Of a DNA stretch of 64,000 bases, positions 48,064 through 57,695 are shown piece by piece. The translations under genes were made by a program, and so were the position numbers. The stretch is from contig NZ_BLKW01000004.1 in the NCBI RefSeq assembly GCF_010723305.1, positions 1,922,001 to 1,986,000 on the forward strand, in the 5' to 3' direction. Within the stretch, counting starts at the first letter, position 1, and every line of letters starts with the position of its first letter. A model generated the notes under the pieces. It searched no databases. It had not been told where the DNA came from and saw only the letters and a program-made list of their open reading frames with translations. The stretch is from Mycobacterium botniense. GTDB taxonomy: Bacteria > Actinomycetota > Actinomycetes > Mycobacteriales > Mycobacteriaceae.

Positions 48064-49400
48064 ACTGCCTATCAGAAGACCTCGACGTGCCTGACGCTAC
48101 CTTCGCTTGCCCCGATCTGACCATGTTCTGCCGCCTTGATGAGCTCGGGCTGGAGGTGACCGGCCAACGCCTGCAGGCTGATCGGGCGGTGCTGGCGTGC
48201 CGGATCGTCGATGACGACTCGTGGTGTCGCCGCTGCGGGGAACAGGGCACCCCCCGCGACACCGTCACTCGGGAATTGGCGCATGAGCCGTTCGGGTGGC
48301 GGCCGACGACCTTGCTGGTCACCGTGCGCCGTTACCGGTGTGCCGGCTGTGCGCATGTGTGGCGCCAAGACAGCAGTGCTGCGGCCGAGCCGCGGGCCAA
48401 GCTGTCGCGACGGGCTCTGCGTTGGGCCTTGGAAGCCCTGGTGTGTCAACACCTGAGCGTGGCACGAGTCGCTGAAGGCCTCGGGGTGTCGTGGAACACC
48501 GCCAACAGCGCGGTGCTGGCCGAAGGCCGGCGCGTGCTCATCGACGATCCCGGCCGGTTCGACGGTGTGCGCGTCATCGGCGTCGACGAGCACGTGTGGC
48601 GCCACACCCGCAAAGGCGACAAGCACGTCACGGTGATCATCGATCTGACCGCGGTGCGCGACGGAACCGGTCCTGCTCGGCTGCTCGACATGGTCGAAGG
48701 ACGCTCCAAACAGGCCTTCAAGACCTGGCTAGCTGAGCGGCCCAAATCCTGGCGTGACGGCGTGCAAGTCGTTGCGATGGACGGATTCACCGGGTTCAAG
48801 ACCGCCACCAGCGACGAACTGCCCGAAGCGGTCGCGGTGATGGACCCCTTCCATGTGGTCCGGCTCGCCGGTGACGCCCTCGATGAGTGCCGACGCCGCG
48901 TCCAGCTGGACACCTGCGGGCACCGTGGCCGCAAAACCGATCCGCTCTACGCCTGCCGGCACACCCTACACACCGGCGCCGACCTGCTCACCGACAAACA
49001 GAAGATCCGGCTGCACGCCCTGTTCGCCGCCGACGCCCATGTCGAGGTTGAAGCCACCTGGACGATCTATCAGCGCACCGTCGCTGCCTACCGCGAACCC
49101 AACCGGGCCAAGGGCCGCGCGATGATGCAGGCCGTGATCGACACCCTCAGCCGTGGCGTCCCCAAAGCCCTGCGCGAGCTCATCACACTGGGCCGCACGT
49201 TGAAGAAACGGGCCGGCGACATCCTGGCCTACTTCGACCGGCCTGGAACCAGCAACGGCCCAACCGAAGCCATCAACGGCCGACTCGAACACCTGCGCGG
49301 CTCCGCCTTCGGATTTCGCAACCTCACCAACTACATCGCCCGATCACTACTAGAAACCGGCGGATTCAGACCCCAACTACACCCTCAATCATGAAGAGCC
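47978..49400 (+). mobile_element. ISL3-family insertion sequence, complete
   Basis: 1423 bp bounded by 24-bp terminal inverted repeats (47978-48001 and 49377-49400; 20 of 24 matching, GGCTCTTC at both outer ends) and an 8-bp target duplication. It holds one transposase gene. Intact ends, identical target duplications and an open transposase frame point to a recent insertion. Confidence 0.95.
48087..49394 (+). CDS. ISL3-family transposase
   Basis: 435 aa. N-terminal zinc-ribbon-like region (CRIVDDDSWCRRCG and YRCAGCAHVW) binds DNA, followed by a helix-turn-helix (LSVARVAEGLGVSWNTANSAVL). The DDE catalytic core shows VIGVDEHVWR (first Asp), VVAMDGFTGFK (second Asp) and NGPTEAINGRLEHLRG (Glu). 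Length and layout are those of the ISL3 family. The GTG at 48087 was chosen; no frameshift is seen. The stop lies inside the right inverted repeat. Confidence 0.95.
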   Translation: MPDATFACPDLTMFCRLDELGLEVTGQRLQADRAVLACRIVDDDSWCRRCGEQGTPRDTVTRELAHEPFGWRPTTLLVTVRRYRCAGCAHVWRQDSSAAAEPRAKLSRRALRWALEALVCQHLSVARVAEGLGVSWNTANSAVLAEGRRVLIDDPGRFDGVRVIGVDEHVWRHTRKGDKHVTVIIDLTAVRDGTGPARLLDMVEGRSKQAFKTWLAERPKSWRDGVQVVAMDGFTGFKTATSDELPEAVAVMDPFHVVRLAGDALDECRRRVQLDTCGHRGRKTDPLYACRHTLHTGADLLTDKQKIRLHALFAADAHVEVEATWTIYQRTVAAYREPNRAKGRAMMQAVIDTLSRGVPKALRELITLGRTLKKRAGDILAYFDRPGTSNGPTEAINGRLEHLRGSAFGFRNLTNYIARSLLETGGFRPQLHPQS

Positions 49401-49408
49401 GGTAATCT
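49401..49408. repeat. 8-bp target-site duplication, right
   Basis: GGTAATCT, identical to 47970-47977. Confidence 0.95.
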
Positions 49409-49446
49409 TTGAACACCCTGGCCGGAGTGATGAGCTGTTTACTCAC
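49401..49446 (-). pseudogene. Original 5' end of the sulfotransferase gene
   Basis: Read on the minus strand from the GTG at 49446: SKQLITPARVFKDY, with AGGAGG upstream. Removing the IS and one target copy joins it in frame to LSNSMVWEDF. It is now separated from the rest by 1.4 kb. Confidence 0.88.
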
Positions 49447-49516
49447 GGCGTGTCCTCCTCTCCGTGTAAACCAACGATACGAACGTCTATCGCACCGACT
49501 GAAATTCGCCGCAATT

Positions 49517-50233
49517 CTAAAACTCCGGTCTTCCCCTGGAGAACACCTCGGCACTCTCTCCCCGAGATTCTCGATACTCCGAAAAGGGCGGGACAACTCC
49601 CACCTTCTCAAGGTATGAAAGAACTTGGTTCGCCAGCGAATCTGGATCCTTCTTAGCCCCTTCAAGTTTCACTTCTGGGTTGAGCGGAGGTTCATAGGGA
49701 TCATCAATTCCAGTGAATCCCTTAATCTCTCCGGCTCTCGCTTTCTTGTAGAGTCCCTTAGGATCGCGCTTTTCACATACCTCTAAGGGGGTGTCGATGA
49801 AAATCTCGATGAAATCCCCATCGCCGAGACTGGCCCGCACTCTGTCACGATCACGCCGATATGGACTGATAAATCCAGCCAACACTATGATTCCCGCATC
49901 ACAGAACAACTTTGCAACCGCGCCGATCCGCCGGATATTCTCTTCGCGGTCTTCGGCTGAAAATCCGAGCCCAAAACGCCGCGCGAAGTCTTTTCCATGC
50001 TGCTCTTCAAGTATTCCGGGGCCGGCATTGAGCCCATAGCGTACATTGTCCCCGTCCAGCACATAGCTCCGCACTGCCCGCTCATAAAGTTTCCGATCGA
50101 CCAAATTCGCGACCGTACTCTTACCGGAGCCGCTCAGCCCGGTAAACCAGATAACGCATCCCCTGTGACCATTGAGCCTCTCTCGTTCACTGCGCGTAAC
50201 GCTCTGGGGATGCCAGGTAATATCAGGACTCAT
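49517..50233 (-). CDS. cysC: Adenylylsulfate (APS) kinase CysC
   Basis: Phosphorylates APS to PAPS, the donor for sulfotransferases. 238 aa, with Walker A GLSGSGKST (residues 32-40), DGDNVRYGL, the FISPYRRDRDRVR lid region and DPKGLYKKARAGEIKGFTGIDDPYEPP, all diagnostic. The last 20 residues (after VVPPFSEY) are non-conserved. Stand-alone CysC is uncommon in mycobacteria, which usually fuse it to CysN. Codon use is less GC-biased than in the neighbours, suggesting transfer. AAAGAGG precedes the ATG. The original sulfotransferase start lies 70 bases downstream, so cysC-sulfotransferase formed an operon. Confidence 0.93.
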   Translation of the reverse strand: MSPDITWHPQSVTRSERERLNGHRGCVIWFTGLSGSGKSTVANLVDRKLYERAVRSYVLDGDNVRYGLNAGPGILEEQHGKDFARRFGLGFSAEDREENIRRIGAVAKLFCDAGIIVLAGFISPYRRDRDRVRASLGDGDFIEIFIDTPLEVCEKRDPKGLYKKARAGEIKGFTGIDDPYEPPLNPEVKLEGAKKDPDSLANQVLSYLEKVGVVPPFSEYRESRGESAEVFSRGRPEF

Positions 50234-50737
50234 ATCGAACCTCTTTCGCCACGGAGAGCCCCCGGGGGATAGCCGGTGGTGGCGGAATACGCAACATATG
50301 CTGCCGACCGCCTCGAGCTGGCCCCGTCGTCGCTTCGCGCAGTGCGGGGCTCTGACGAAATACGTACCGCTCCATCAGCGGGACCACTTGCCATGGCCAC
50401 ACAATCAGCAGCCCGGTCACGTCGACCGGCGTCAACACTAGAATAGTAAAATTGCGTTGCAGCGAATCTCGTCTCGTTCACGATCATCGCCCCTGACTTC
50501 GAGTGACCTGACGTCGACGATAAACTTTCACCGCCCGTCGCCACATCCCATTCCAGTAACCGGAGGGATTTGCGCTCGACGGGACTCACGTTCAGACCGG
50601 GTAGCGGCGAAATACATCGGCAACATGTTCTTCCTGCCCCGGTCATGATCGGCGCTCCCCACGACGGCCGTCCTGATCGACAGCGATTTGCGTCCGATCA
50701 TCGAGAATGCGGATCAGGTGGTCACGGTTTTGACTGC
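50234..50737. other. Intergenic region, no gene seen
   Basis: Between cysC and the narK pseudogene, both on the minus strand. A long frame (50230-50646) is not convincing and overlaps the cysC start. AT-rich spots near 50440-50480 could be the cysC promoter. Confidence 0.4.
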
Positions 50738-52190
50738 TCATTGCGCCCTTCTCGCTCTTGTCGACGTGGCCTGGTCGGCTTCAGGTGTGTGTGCTGCCGA
50801 CACGCCTACTCTCCGGAGCCCGACGTCAGCTCTCTGGGGCCGGATGTAGCGCACCCAGGCCAGGACGGCGGCGCCGATGTAGCACACCAAGAAGATCCAG
50901 AATGCCGGCGTCTCGGTGCCGGTGCTGTTATAGGACTGCCGCAGAACCAAGTTGATCCCCACACTGCCGAGCGCACCAAACGCTCCCGCTAATCCGATCA
51001 ACGCGCCCGACCTGACACGCGCCCAGTCTTGGCGTTCAAGATCGCTGAGATTCAGTGCACGGCTGCGGGCTTCGAAGACCGAGGGGATCAGTTTGTACAC
51101 CGCCGCCTTACCTATCCCGGTGAGGATGAACAATGCGATGAAGCCAATCACGTAGCCGGTCATCGTCGATAGCGTCACCGGGCCACGCGGACCATGAGTG
51201 AGATCGTGGTGGGCGCTGACCGCGATCACCAATCCTGCGGCGACGATTGCCCCGGCGAAGGCGCTGAGGGTGACGCGCCCGCCGCCGAAGTGGTCGCTTA
51301 GTCTGCCGCCGACGATGCGGGCCAGCGACCCCAGCAATGGCCCGATAAAAGCGATCTCGGCCGCGTGCAGCGCGGCCTGCCCGTTGGTTTGCCCACTGGC
51401 CACGAAGTTGTGCTGCAGTACCTGACCGAAAGCGAAGGCGAAACCCAAAAACGACCCGGAGGCGCACAAATACAGAAACGAGATCACCCACGAGTCCAAC
51501 ACCGGCACAATTGCCCGCAAGTTGGCTATCGACAGACCAGCGCGGTGCGCGACAACATTGTCCATAAACAGGGCCGCCCCCACACCCCCGATGGCCAGCA
51601 GCACCAAATAGATCGCGCATACCCAGTAGGGCGCCTCATGCCCAGCGGTGGCCAGCACCACCAATCCGACCGCCTGGATACCTGCCGACCCGAGGTTGGC
51701 CATCCCCGGTCAAACCCAGCGCAAAGCCCTTGAGCCGCTGTGGATACAAACCGTCGGCCTTGGCCAGCGACGCCGAATAATTACCACCACCCAATCCGGT
51801 CAACGCCGCACAGACCAGATACGGCCACAACGGCCAACCAGGATGCGCCAACAACACGATAGCCCCACAGGTGGGAATCAACAGCACCACTGAGGAAAAC
51901 GTCGTCCAGTTGCGCCCCCCGAACCAGTTGACCGCCAGTGCATAGGGAATCCGCGCCAGCGCCCCGACCAGTGACGCGGTGGCGTCGATCAAAAGCTTGT
52001 CACCGGTGGAAAAACCGTAGACCGACTGCGGCATAAACAGCACCATCACCGACCACAAATACCAAACCGAAAAAGCAACATGCACATTCACGATCAACCA
52101 GAACAGATTCCGGCGAGCGATCGCATTGCCGCCGGCCTCCCAAGCCACAGCGTCTTCCGGATTCCACTCCGTGATGCGCGTACGCACCAT
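50738..52190 (-). pseudogene. narK: NarK-type nitrate/nitrite transporter, frameshifted copy
   Basis: Two overlapping frames (51636-52190 and 50738-51703) together make a full major-facilitator protein equal to the intact gene at 55653-57077. The break is in a G-run on the minus strand: this copy has four G (near 51706-51709) where the intact copy has six, right after the ALGLTG segment. From the start to the IVA helix (51236-52178) both copies are almost identical; the 3' third has diverged (LNLSDLERQDWARV here, LGLDDAQRRNWARV there). A contraction of two bases in a homopolymer could in principle revert. Confidence 0.9.
51236..52178. repeat. Inverted ~0.94-kb repeat, arm 1 (within narK copy 1)
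   Basis: Near-identical, in opposite orientation, to about 55670-56607. Ends are set where the two narK copies start to differ, so they are approximate. Confidence 0.85.
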
Positions 52191-52219
52191 ACGGTGTTTC
52201 CCTTTCCGAGCTATCCGGC

Positions 52220-52816
52220 CTAGCCGTCAACCCATCTCGCAAGAAGCGGAACCGCGGTTCGCGTCAGGGTGGTCAATGATTCCGCATCTACCAAATCGGA
52301 ACAACCTCGGTTTGGCGGTGTTTGGTCATCGCCACGTAGAACCCGCAGCAAGGATCGCCATCCGACGAGGCTCATCAGCCACAATGGTTGTCCAACGTGC
52401 GGGCCGAACTTCCTGGCGGCTGTTGCCGTGAGGACGGCACGTGCGTGGGCGGTCAACCAGGGCTCGTCGAGTCCGTGATTGAGAATCCGCAGCGCTGACT
52501 CAGCCGGGCGGACAACTGCGGGCGACGGGCACGTCAACGGCTCCGCAATCGGGGGATTCACCTGCGCGGTGGTCCCGCCCGCACCGACACCGTGGTCCTC
52601 ACCATCGAGACCGATCGATCCGAGGGCAGCCCGATCGCCGCAAGGGAGCCCAAATCGCCGGGCACCGGCCGAACTGGTCGGCGCCAGGGGTTTAAACCGG
52701 CCGCAGGAGTCCACAACCGCTGTCGGAGATACCGGTGAACATCGAGCGGCCACTTTGTTGTTCCTCCGCGTCCCATGTGGCTGAACACAGCTGATCAGCC
52801 GGCTGATCTGCTTCAC
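52220..52816 (-). CDS. Hypothetical protein upstream of narK copy 1 (doubtful)
   Basis: A 198-aa frame ending 29 bases before the narK copy 1 start. The first half is low-complexity and probably not coding. The second half is more protein-like (ALRILNHGLDEPWLTAHARAVLTATAARKF, GQPLWLMSLVGWRSLLRVLRG) and a shorter gene starting inside is possible. The frame begins just after the riboswitch-like element 3, so if real it could be the controlled gene. No family recognised and no good start site. Confidence 0.25.
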   Translation of the reverse strand: MKQISRLISCVQPHGTRRNNKVAARCSPVSPTAVVDSCGRFKPLAPTSSAGARRFGLPCGDRAALGSIGLDGEDHGVGAGGTTAQVNPPIAEPLTCPSPAVVRPAESALRILNHGLDEPWLTAHARAVLTATAARKFGPHVGQPLWLMSLVGWRSLLRVLRGDDQTPPNRGCSDLVDAESLTTLTRTAVPLLARWVDG

Positions 52817-52867
52817 AGGGACCGTTGGCCGTCAATGTGACGTACGGTTCTGGCGAGCCCCACCGCC
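52813..52867 (-). ncRNA. Fluoride riboswitch-like element 3, diverged
   Basis: On the minus strand: GGCGGTGGGGCTCGCC, then AGAACCG, a hairpin with a CCGT/ACGG stem, GGCCAACGGTCCC. The loop GGGGCT can still pair with GGTCCC (two G-U pairs), so the fold is kept. However, A-to-G in the GATG segment and T-to-C in the TAAT segment change positions that are nearly invariant in the crcB family. It may be a decayed or specificity-altered copy. Confidence 0.35.
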
Positions 52868-53303
52868 ATCTCGCGCTGACAGTTGATGGCTTGACCATCC
52901 TGTCAGTACGACTTCACTTTTTCGAGGGTAAACCGACTAGCGGTCGCTCGACAACTCAGCATTGCCGATGCACAGCCGATTAACAGCTGATTTCACCGGC
53001 GCTACATCCAGCCGGGCATCCCGGCCCCGCAGAGATGCCCGGGTCTTCGCGGAGATACCGGGTGGGCTGCCAGACAACCCGATGCCACCCGAAGGACTTC
53101 CGGCGACGAGCCAGACTGGTGGGATCGCGGTGGTAAACGAGATGTTCGCGGCCAAGATCGCTGCGACGTGGCCGCTCCGGGCTGCGCCCGCACGGTCGAC
53201 ACTCAGCCTTTCTTGCTCCCCATCAAGCGACACATGCACATCGCCCGGCGCGCCGACACCCTCTCCCGAACGCCCGTTTACCGCGCCCCGCACCGCTACC
53301 TCA

Positions 53304-54329
53304 TCAGCACTCGGCGGGCCCGAAAGCCGTTTCCCCTTTTTGTGATCTGCGCAGCCGACAGCGACGAGCTTTCCGCCGTTTCCACTCCATGAACCCTTGG
53401 GCAGTGAGGGGACGACCTAAAACAGTTTCTATCACGACATCACACCGCACGTACGCGTTTTCGTTGTCCCGCCACGTCGCTCGATATCGATACCACGGAA
53501 TCCACGGATGCACGTGGTGCACAACATGGTAGTTCTGCGACAACATCAGCGGGGTGAGCAGCCACCCCATCCCGACGCGAGCCCGGCTGCAGCGGTAGCG
53601 ATTGTCAACTGCCGTATCGCGCAGGCCGTGATGCGGCAGCCAGTCAAACCACCAGGCCAGTACGATGATGCCGATGCGCTGCGGGATCACGACTATCGCA
53701 GCGAGGGTCCACAAGTTCCCAGTAATAGCCGCCGCACTTGCCACCGCGATACACAGGCTCGACATCACAGCCGTCTCGGCGAGCTCATACGCTGGCCGCC
53801 GAGTTCGCAGGCGCCGCGTGTAATAGACCGCGTAGAACACGTCGGTGAATGCCCACCGAAACGGCAGCTGCCATAACGGAGCACGAGTTGCGAAGACATC
53901 CGGATCGTTTTCCTGATCATTGGCGTAGCGGTGATGAGCAAGGTGAATGAATGTGAACGATGAAAACGAAAACATCGGTGCAACAAATACCCACGCGAGC
54001 CGTCCCATCACCGCGTTGACCCAACCCGCTGTGCTGATCGAACAATGTATCGCTTCATGCACCACCGTGAACATCAGGTAAGTCACGGTGGTATTCACAG
54101 GTATTATTACCCATATCGGTGCCTTTTCGTGGATTGCGGCGATCGTCGAAATGACGAACACTACGAATCCGATCAGATATATCCCGATCGTCGGGACCGC
54201 AAAAATAGGCGTCGTTTTCCGTGGGGCAGGAAACCCACGAACATCACCCGGTAGAGGCGCCATCGAGTTTGGCCCTGCTGCGGGTTGCACTTTCGGTTGG
54301 AGGTCTAGTTCAGCAGACGGAGACTCCAC
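53304..54329 (-). CDS. Membrane fatty-acid desaturase/hydroxylase family protein
   Basis: 341 aa with about four to six transmembrane helices and the three di-iron His boxes: HEAIH (HxxxH), HLAHH (HxxHH) and HVVHHVHP (HxxHH). Residues 1-38 are a Pro-rich cytoplasmic lead and the last 35 are basic. Members desaturate or hydroxylate acyl chains, carotenoids or similar lipids, using O2 and ferredoxin or another donor. The substrate is not evident. It lies between the two inverted narK copies, so this segment could be flipped by recombination. Confidence 0.88.
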   Translation of the reverse strand: MESPSAELDLQPKVQPAAGPNSMAPLPGDVRGFPAPRKTTPIFAVPTIGIYLIGFVVFVISTIAAIHEKAPIWVIIPVNTTVTYLMFTVVHEAIHCSISTAGWVNAVMGRLAWVFVAPMFSFSSFTFIHLAHHRYANDQENDPDVFATRAPLWQLPFRWAFTDVFYAVYYTRRLRTRRPAYELAETAVMSSLCIAVASAAAITGNLWTLAAIVVIPQRIGIIVLAWWFDWLPHHGLRDTAVDNRYRCSRARVGMGWLLTPLMLSQNYHVVHHVHPWIPWYRYRATWRDNENAYVRCDVVIETVLGRPLTAQGFMEWKRRKARRCRLRRSQKGETAFGPAEC

Positions 54330-55652
54330 AGATTGGATTTATACCATGCCTCTTTGTCATCAAATGACAATGACAACACGCGTGGCGCAAACTCGGGGCA
54401 CTATCAACCCCGGTTGAGGCGGCAATGCGCAAACTTCTCCCGGCCCACCGCGAGATAACCTGGACGACGGTTGGCGCCGACAGTTCGGCGGTAGGTTGCG
54501 GTCAGGGCGTCTGGATTTCGGACCCGCAGGTGCCGGCCAGGGGCCGCAGCTTAGGTTAACAGCTGAGGTTAACCCCTAGCGGCGGTGGACATAGCTGCGG
54601 ATCCCTGCCGTGGCCGCTCACCGAATTCCGCATGCCATTGGCGCCGCATCCAGTTCACCGCACAACCGTCGACTTGACATCACTGCGGCCCCGGGAGAAC
54701 CCCACGCCATTGGCGCCGGCGCCCGGGTAACATCCCGCTGCAGTCGGCGCCGCCAGCCGCCAATACCGAGCTGACCTGCCCCCCAGCGGCGGAAAAAAAT
54801 TCTGGTGCGAACCCGGTGTGGAGATACCTCGCTGCACATACTGTAAAAGTCCGCTGGAAATGTGCTGTGCATCAGCCGGGTTACGTTGCCGCATGATCGC
54901 CTGCAGGTTTCACTGTATCCGGTGTGCAGGACACCAGCATCCAGCCGGCTCAGGCAATGATGGCCGTGACATATCCCATAAAATGCGTGCCGCATCTCAA
55001 GGGCCGACAGACCTGCGGGAAAGATAGTATCGGATGGCTAATTTGGAGCTGATGTGACGGGGAGGGCCATGGGTGGCTGTTCGATTTCCGCCGATTTTCC
55101 CGATTGGGATTTTTGATTGCCGCGCTCAGTCCGTCGGCACCGTATCGGCCATCCTGGCCGGTGGCACCGTAGCGCGTTCTCATGTGTCGTCTCGCACGTT
55201 GGATTGCGCTCAGGCAGCCGCCCATTTAGCTGACCATAAAGACGACCGGCGGGGCGGTCTCGCCGAGCACCGCACAGTGACAACTGGTCACTGCCCGATT
55301 ACGGACTCATCGATCCGTCAACCGATTAGCGCGCCCGGACAACGTGATCTGACGCCGACTGCGCTCGATGGCTCGTCTCACTATTCCCATCGGACGCCGC
55401 TGTGATTCACAGGTCCGCGATGGTGTATGGGCGGACGCTGCGGCCCAGACGCCCACCGGGGAACACCGCACCGCTTGGCTGCCAACCTCGCTCGCATGGT
55501 GTGCGCCCGCAAAGGAAGCTATCGCTCACTGCGGTGAGCACCGCTCCTCACGCTCGATGCCGACCAGACCTGCGAACGCCTTACGCGGACAGCGAATGCA
55601 TCAAGGAATAACTCACCGTCACACCACTGTCGCCTGTGAAAGGAACTACCGC
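54330..55652. other. 1.3-kb gene-poor region before intact narK
   Basis: No gene is supported. A GGTTAAC-N7-GTTAACC palindrome occurs at 54553-54573. Three related CCATTGGCGCC sequences (near 54635, 54710) suggest short local repeats. The frame 55073-55405 is not recognised. The AAAGGA site of narK is at 55639-55644. Confidence 0.4.
54553..54573. promoter_or_regulatory. Operator-like palindrome GGTTAAC-N7-GTTAACC
   Basis: Seven-base perfect arms separated by seven bases, AT-rich in a GC-rich genome, 224 bases upstream of the desaturase start. It could bind a dimeric regulator; nothing further is known. Confidence 0.35.
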
Positions 55653-57077
55653 ATGACACGTTCGCGTCATATCACGGAGTGGAATCCGGAAGACGCTGTG
55701 GCTTGGGAGGCCGGCGGCAATGCGATCGCTCGCCGGAATCTGTTCTGGTTGATCGTGAATGTGCATGTTGCTTTTTCGGTTTGGTATTTGTGGTCGGTGA
55801 TGGTGCTGTTTATGCCGCAGTCGGTCTACGGTTTTTCCACCGGTGACAAGCTTTTGATCGACGCCACCGCGTCACTGGTCGGGGCGCTGGCGCGGATTCC
55901 CTATACGCTGGCGGCCAACTGGTTCGGGGGGCGCAACTGGACGACGTTTTCCTCAGTGGTGCTGTTGATTCCCACCTGTGGGGCTATCGTGTTGTTGGCG
56001 CATCCTGGTTGGCCGTTGTGGCCGTATCTGGTCTGTGCGGCGTTGACCGGATTGGGTGGTGGTAATTATTCGGCGTCGCTGGCCAAGGCCGACGGTTTGT
56101 ATCCACAGCGGCTCAAGGGCTTTGCGCTGGGTTTGACCGGGGGGATGGCCAACCTCGGGTCGGCAGGTATCCAGGCGGTCGGATTGGTGGTGCTGGCCAC
56201 CGCTGGGCATGAGGCGCCCTACTGGGTATGCGCGATCTATTTGGTGCTGCTGGCCATCGGGGGTGTGGGGGCGGCCCTGTTTATGGACAATGTTGTCGCG
56301 CACCGCGCTGGTCTGTCGATAGCCAACTTGCGGGCAATTGTGCCGGTGTTGGACTCGTGGGTGATCTCGTTTCTGTATTTGTGCGCCTCCGGGTCGTTTT
56401 TGGGTTTCGCCTTCGCTTTCGGTCAGGTACTGCAGCACAACTTCGTGGCCAGTGGGCAAACCAACGGGCAGGCCGCGCTGCACGCGGCCGAGATCGCTTT
56501 TATCGGGCCATTGCTGGGGTCGCTGGCCCGCATCGTCGGCGGCAGACTAAGCGACCACTTCGGCGGCGGGCGCGTCACCCTCAGCGCCTTCGCCGGGGCA
56601 ATCGTCGCGGGTGGTTTTTTGGTCGTCGTGAGCGCTCACGATGACCTTACCCGCGCCCATGGCGGACCCGTGACCGCCGAAACCATGACCGGCTACGTGA
56701 TTGGCTTCATCGCATTGTTCATCCTCACCGGGATAGGTAAGGCGGCGGTGTACAAACTGATCCCCTCGGTCTTCGAAGCCCGCAGTTACGCGCTGGGCCT
56801 CGACGACGCTCAACGCCGTAATTGGGCGCGTGTCAGGTCGGGTGCGTTGATCGGATTAGCGGGAGCGTTTGGTGCGCTCGGCGGTGTGGGGATCAACTTG
56901 GTTCTGCGGCAGTCCTATAACAGCACCGGCACCGAGACGCCGGCATTCTGGATCTTCTTGGTGTGCTACATCGGCGCCGCCGTCCTGGCCTGGGTGCGCT
57001 ACATCCGCCCGCACCGCGCACACAAGCTCGCACCCGGTCCGCAGCAGCCAAGTGCACCAGAACGGGTTAAGGCGTGA
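55653..57077 (+). CDS. narK: NarK-type nitrate/nitrite transporter, intact copy
   Basis: 474 aa, twelve transmembrane helices, major facilitator superfamily, nitrate/nitrite porter group. It has the two glycine-rich nitrate signatures (ALTGLGGGNYSASLAKADGLYPQRLKG and the second half FALFILTGIGKAAVYKLIP-like region) and conserved Arg residues in helices 2 and 8 (LARIPYTLAANW, LARIVGGRLSDH). The start (ATG 55653, AAAGGA upstream) gives the mycobacterial N-terminus TRSRHITEWNPEDAVAWEAGG. The closest remembered relatives are Mtb NarK3-type proteins. No nitrate or nitrite reductase gene is present in the window, so the physiological role may be import or export. Confidence 0.93.
   Translation: MTRSRHITEWNPEDAVAWEAGGNAIARRNLFWLIVNVHVAFSVWYLWSVMVLFMPQSVYGFSTGDKLLIDATASLVGALARIPYTLAANWFGGRNWTTFSSVVLLIPTCGAIVLLAHPGWPLWPYLVCAALTGLGGGNYSASLAKADGLYPQRLKGFALGLTGGMANLGSAGIQAVGLVVLATAGHEAPYWVCAIYLVLLAIGGVGAALFMDNVVAHRAGLSIANLRAIVPVLDSWVISFLYLCASGSFLGFAFAFGQVLQHNFVASGQTNGQAALHAAEIAFIGPLLGSLARIVGGRLSDHFGGGRVTLSAFAGAIVAGGFLVVVSAHDDLTRAHGGPVTAETMTGYVIGFIALFILTGIGKAAVYKLIPSVFEARSYALGLDDAQRRNWARVRSGALIGLAGAFGALGGVGINLVLRQSYNSTGTETPAFWIFLVCYIGAAVLAWVRYIRPHRAHKLAPGPQQPSAPERVKA
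55670..56607. repeat. Inverted ~0.94-kb repeat, arm 2 (within narK copy 2)
   Basis: Opposite-strand partner of 51236-52178, differing by a few substitutions and two extra G in the 56119-56124 run. Recombination between the arms would invert the 3.5 kb between them. Confidence 0.85.
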
Positions 57078-57695
57078 CCACTTATGCGGTGGTCGCTCGG
57101 CCCCTTGAGGCGGAACCTGCTTCGGTTGCCAGCGGCTCGGTGTTTCACTCGGGGCTCATCGCCGACCCGAGTGGCGCGGAATTTTGTGCACACCGCGCCG
57201 ATGCCGGTGAGTGCGTTGCCAGGTCATGTTGCCAGGTCATAGGACAATGGGGCAAAGGTCATCGGGGATGTGACCGGCCGAATCTGCATCGCGTCATCTG
57301 ATGCGTGCTGTGCACGAGTTGGTTCATGCCCCCGCTAATTTGGCGCTCAATCCAGAACGGCCGGGTCAAGAACGGGCAGATGGGGACACGACTGTGGGCT
57401 TCCACGGAATCCGCGTGTGGTGGCCGACGGTCGGGCCCGCGGATCGTGCCGGGACATGCGGCAACACCGGGATTTTGCCTTCCAGTGCGCGACTCGCCGC
57501 GCTGACACCGCAGGCGTGTGATTCGGCGCAAGGTTGTCGGCATCATGTCGGGCTTTGACGCTAACTTATGACAGGCCCGCAATCAGCCCACATACTTCCA
57601 TTCACCCACACCGAAGCCCGGCCGCTATCACCGTGAAAAACAGCAAAAACAGCAAAAGAAAGATAACCGCGCGCGGTGTCACACCGTGATGTTCT
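57078..57695. other. Intergenic region with a 13-bp tandem repeat
   Basis: No gene supported. GTTGCCAGGTCAT occurs twice in tandem at 57215-57240. Short frames (57301-57558) are not recognised. It lies between the convergent narK and HPP genes. Confidence 0.4.

Larger units (their letters stand above)
52191..53303. other. Region between narK copy 1 and desaturase gene
   Basis: No firm gene. It contains a minus-strand frame 52220-52816 (198 codons, listed separately), the third riboswitch-like element and a diverged piece of the dispersed repeat (52719-52739). Frames 52962-53345 (plus) and 52937-53293 (minus) lie opposite each other and neither is recognisable. Confidence 0.4.

Noticed and set aside
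54618..54995. Minus-strand frame of 125 codons in the region before narK
   Set aside because: Composition is irregular, there is no start site and the region contains local repeats; nothing recognisable.
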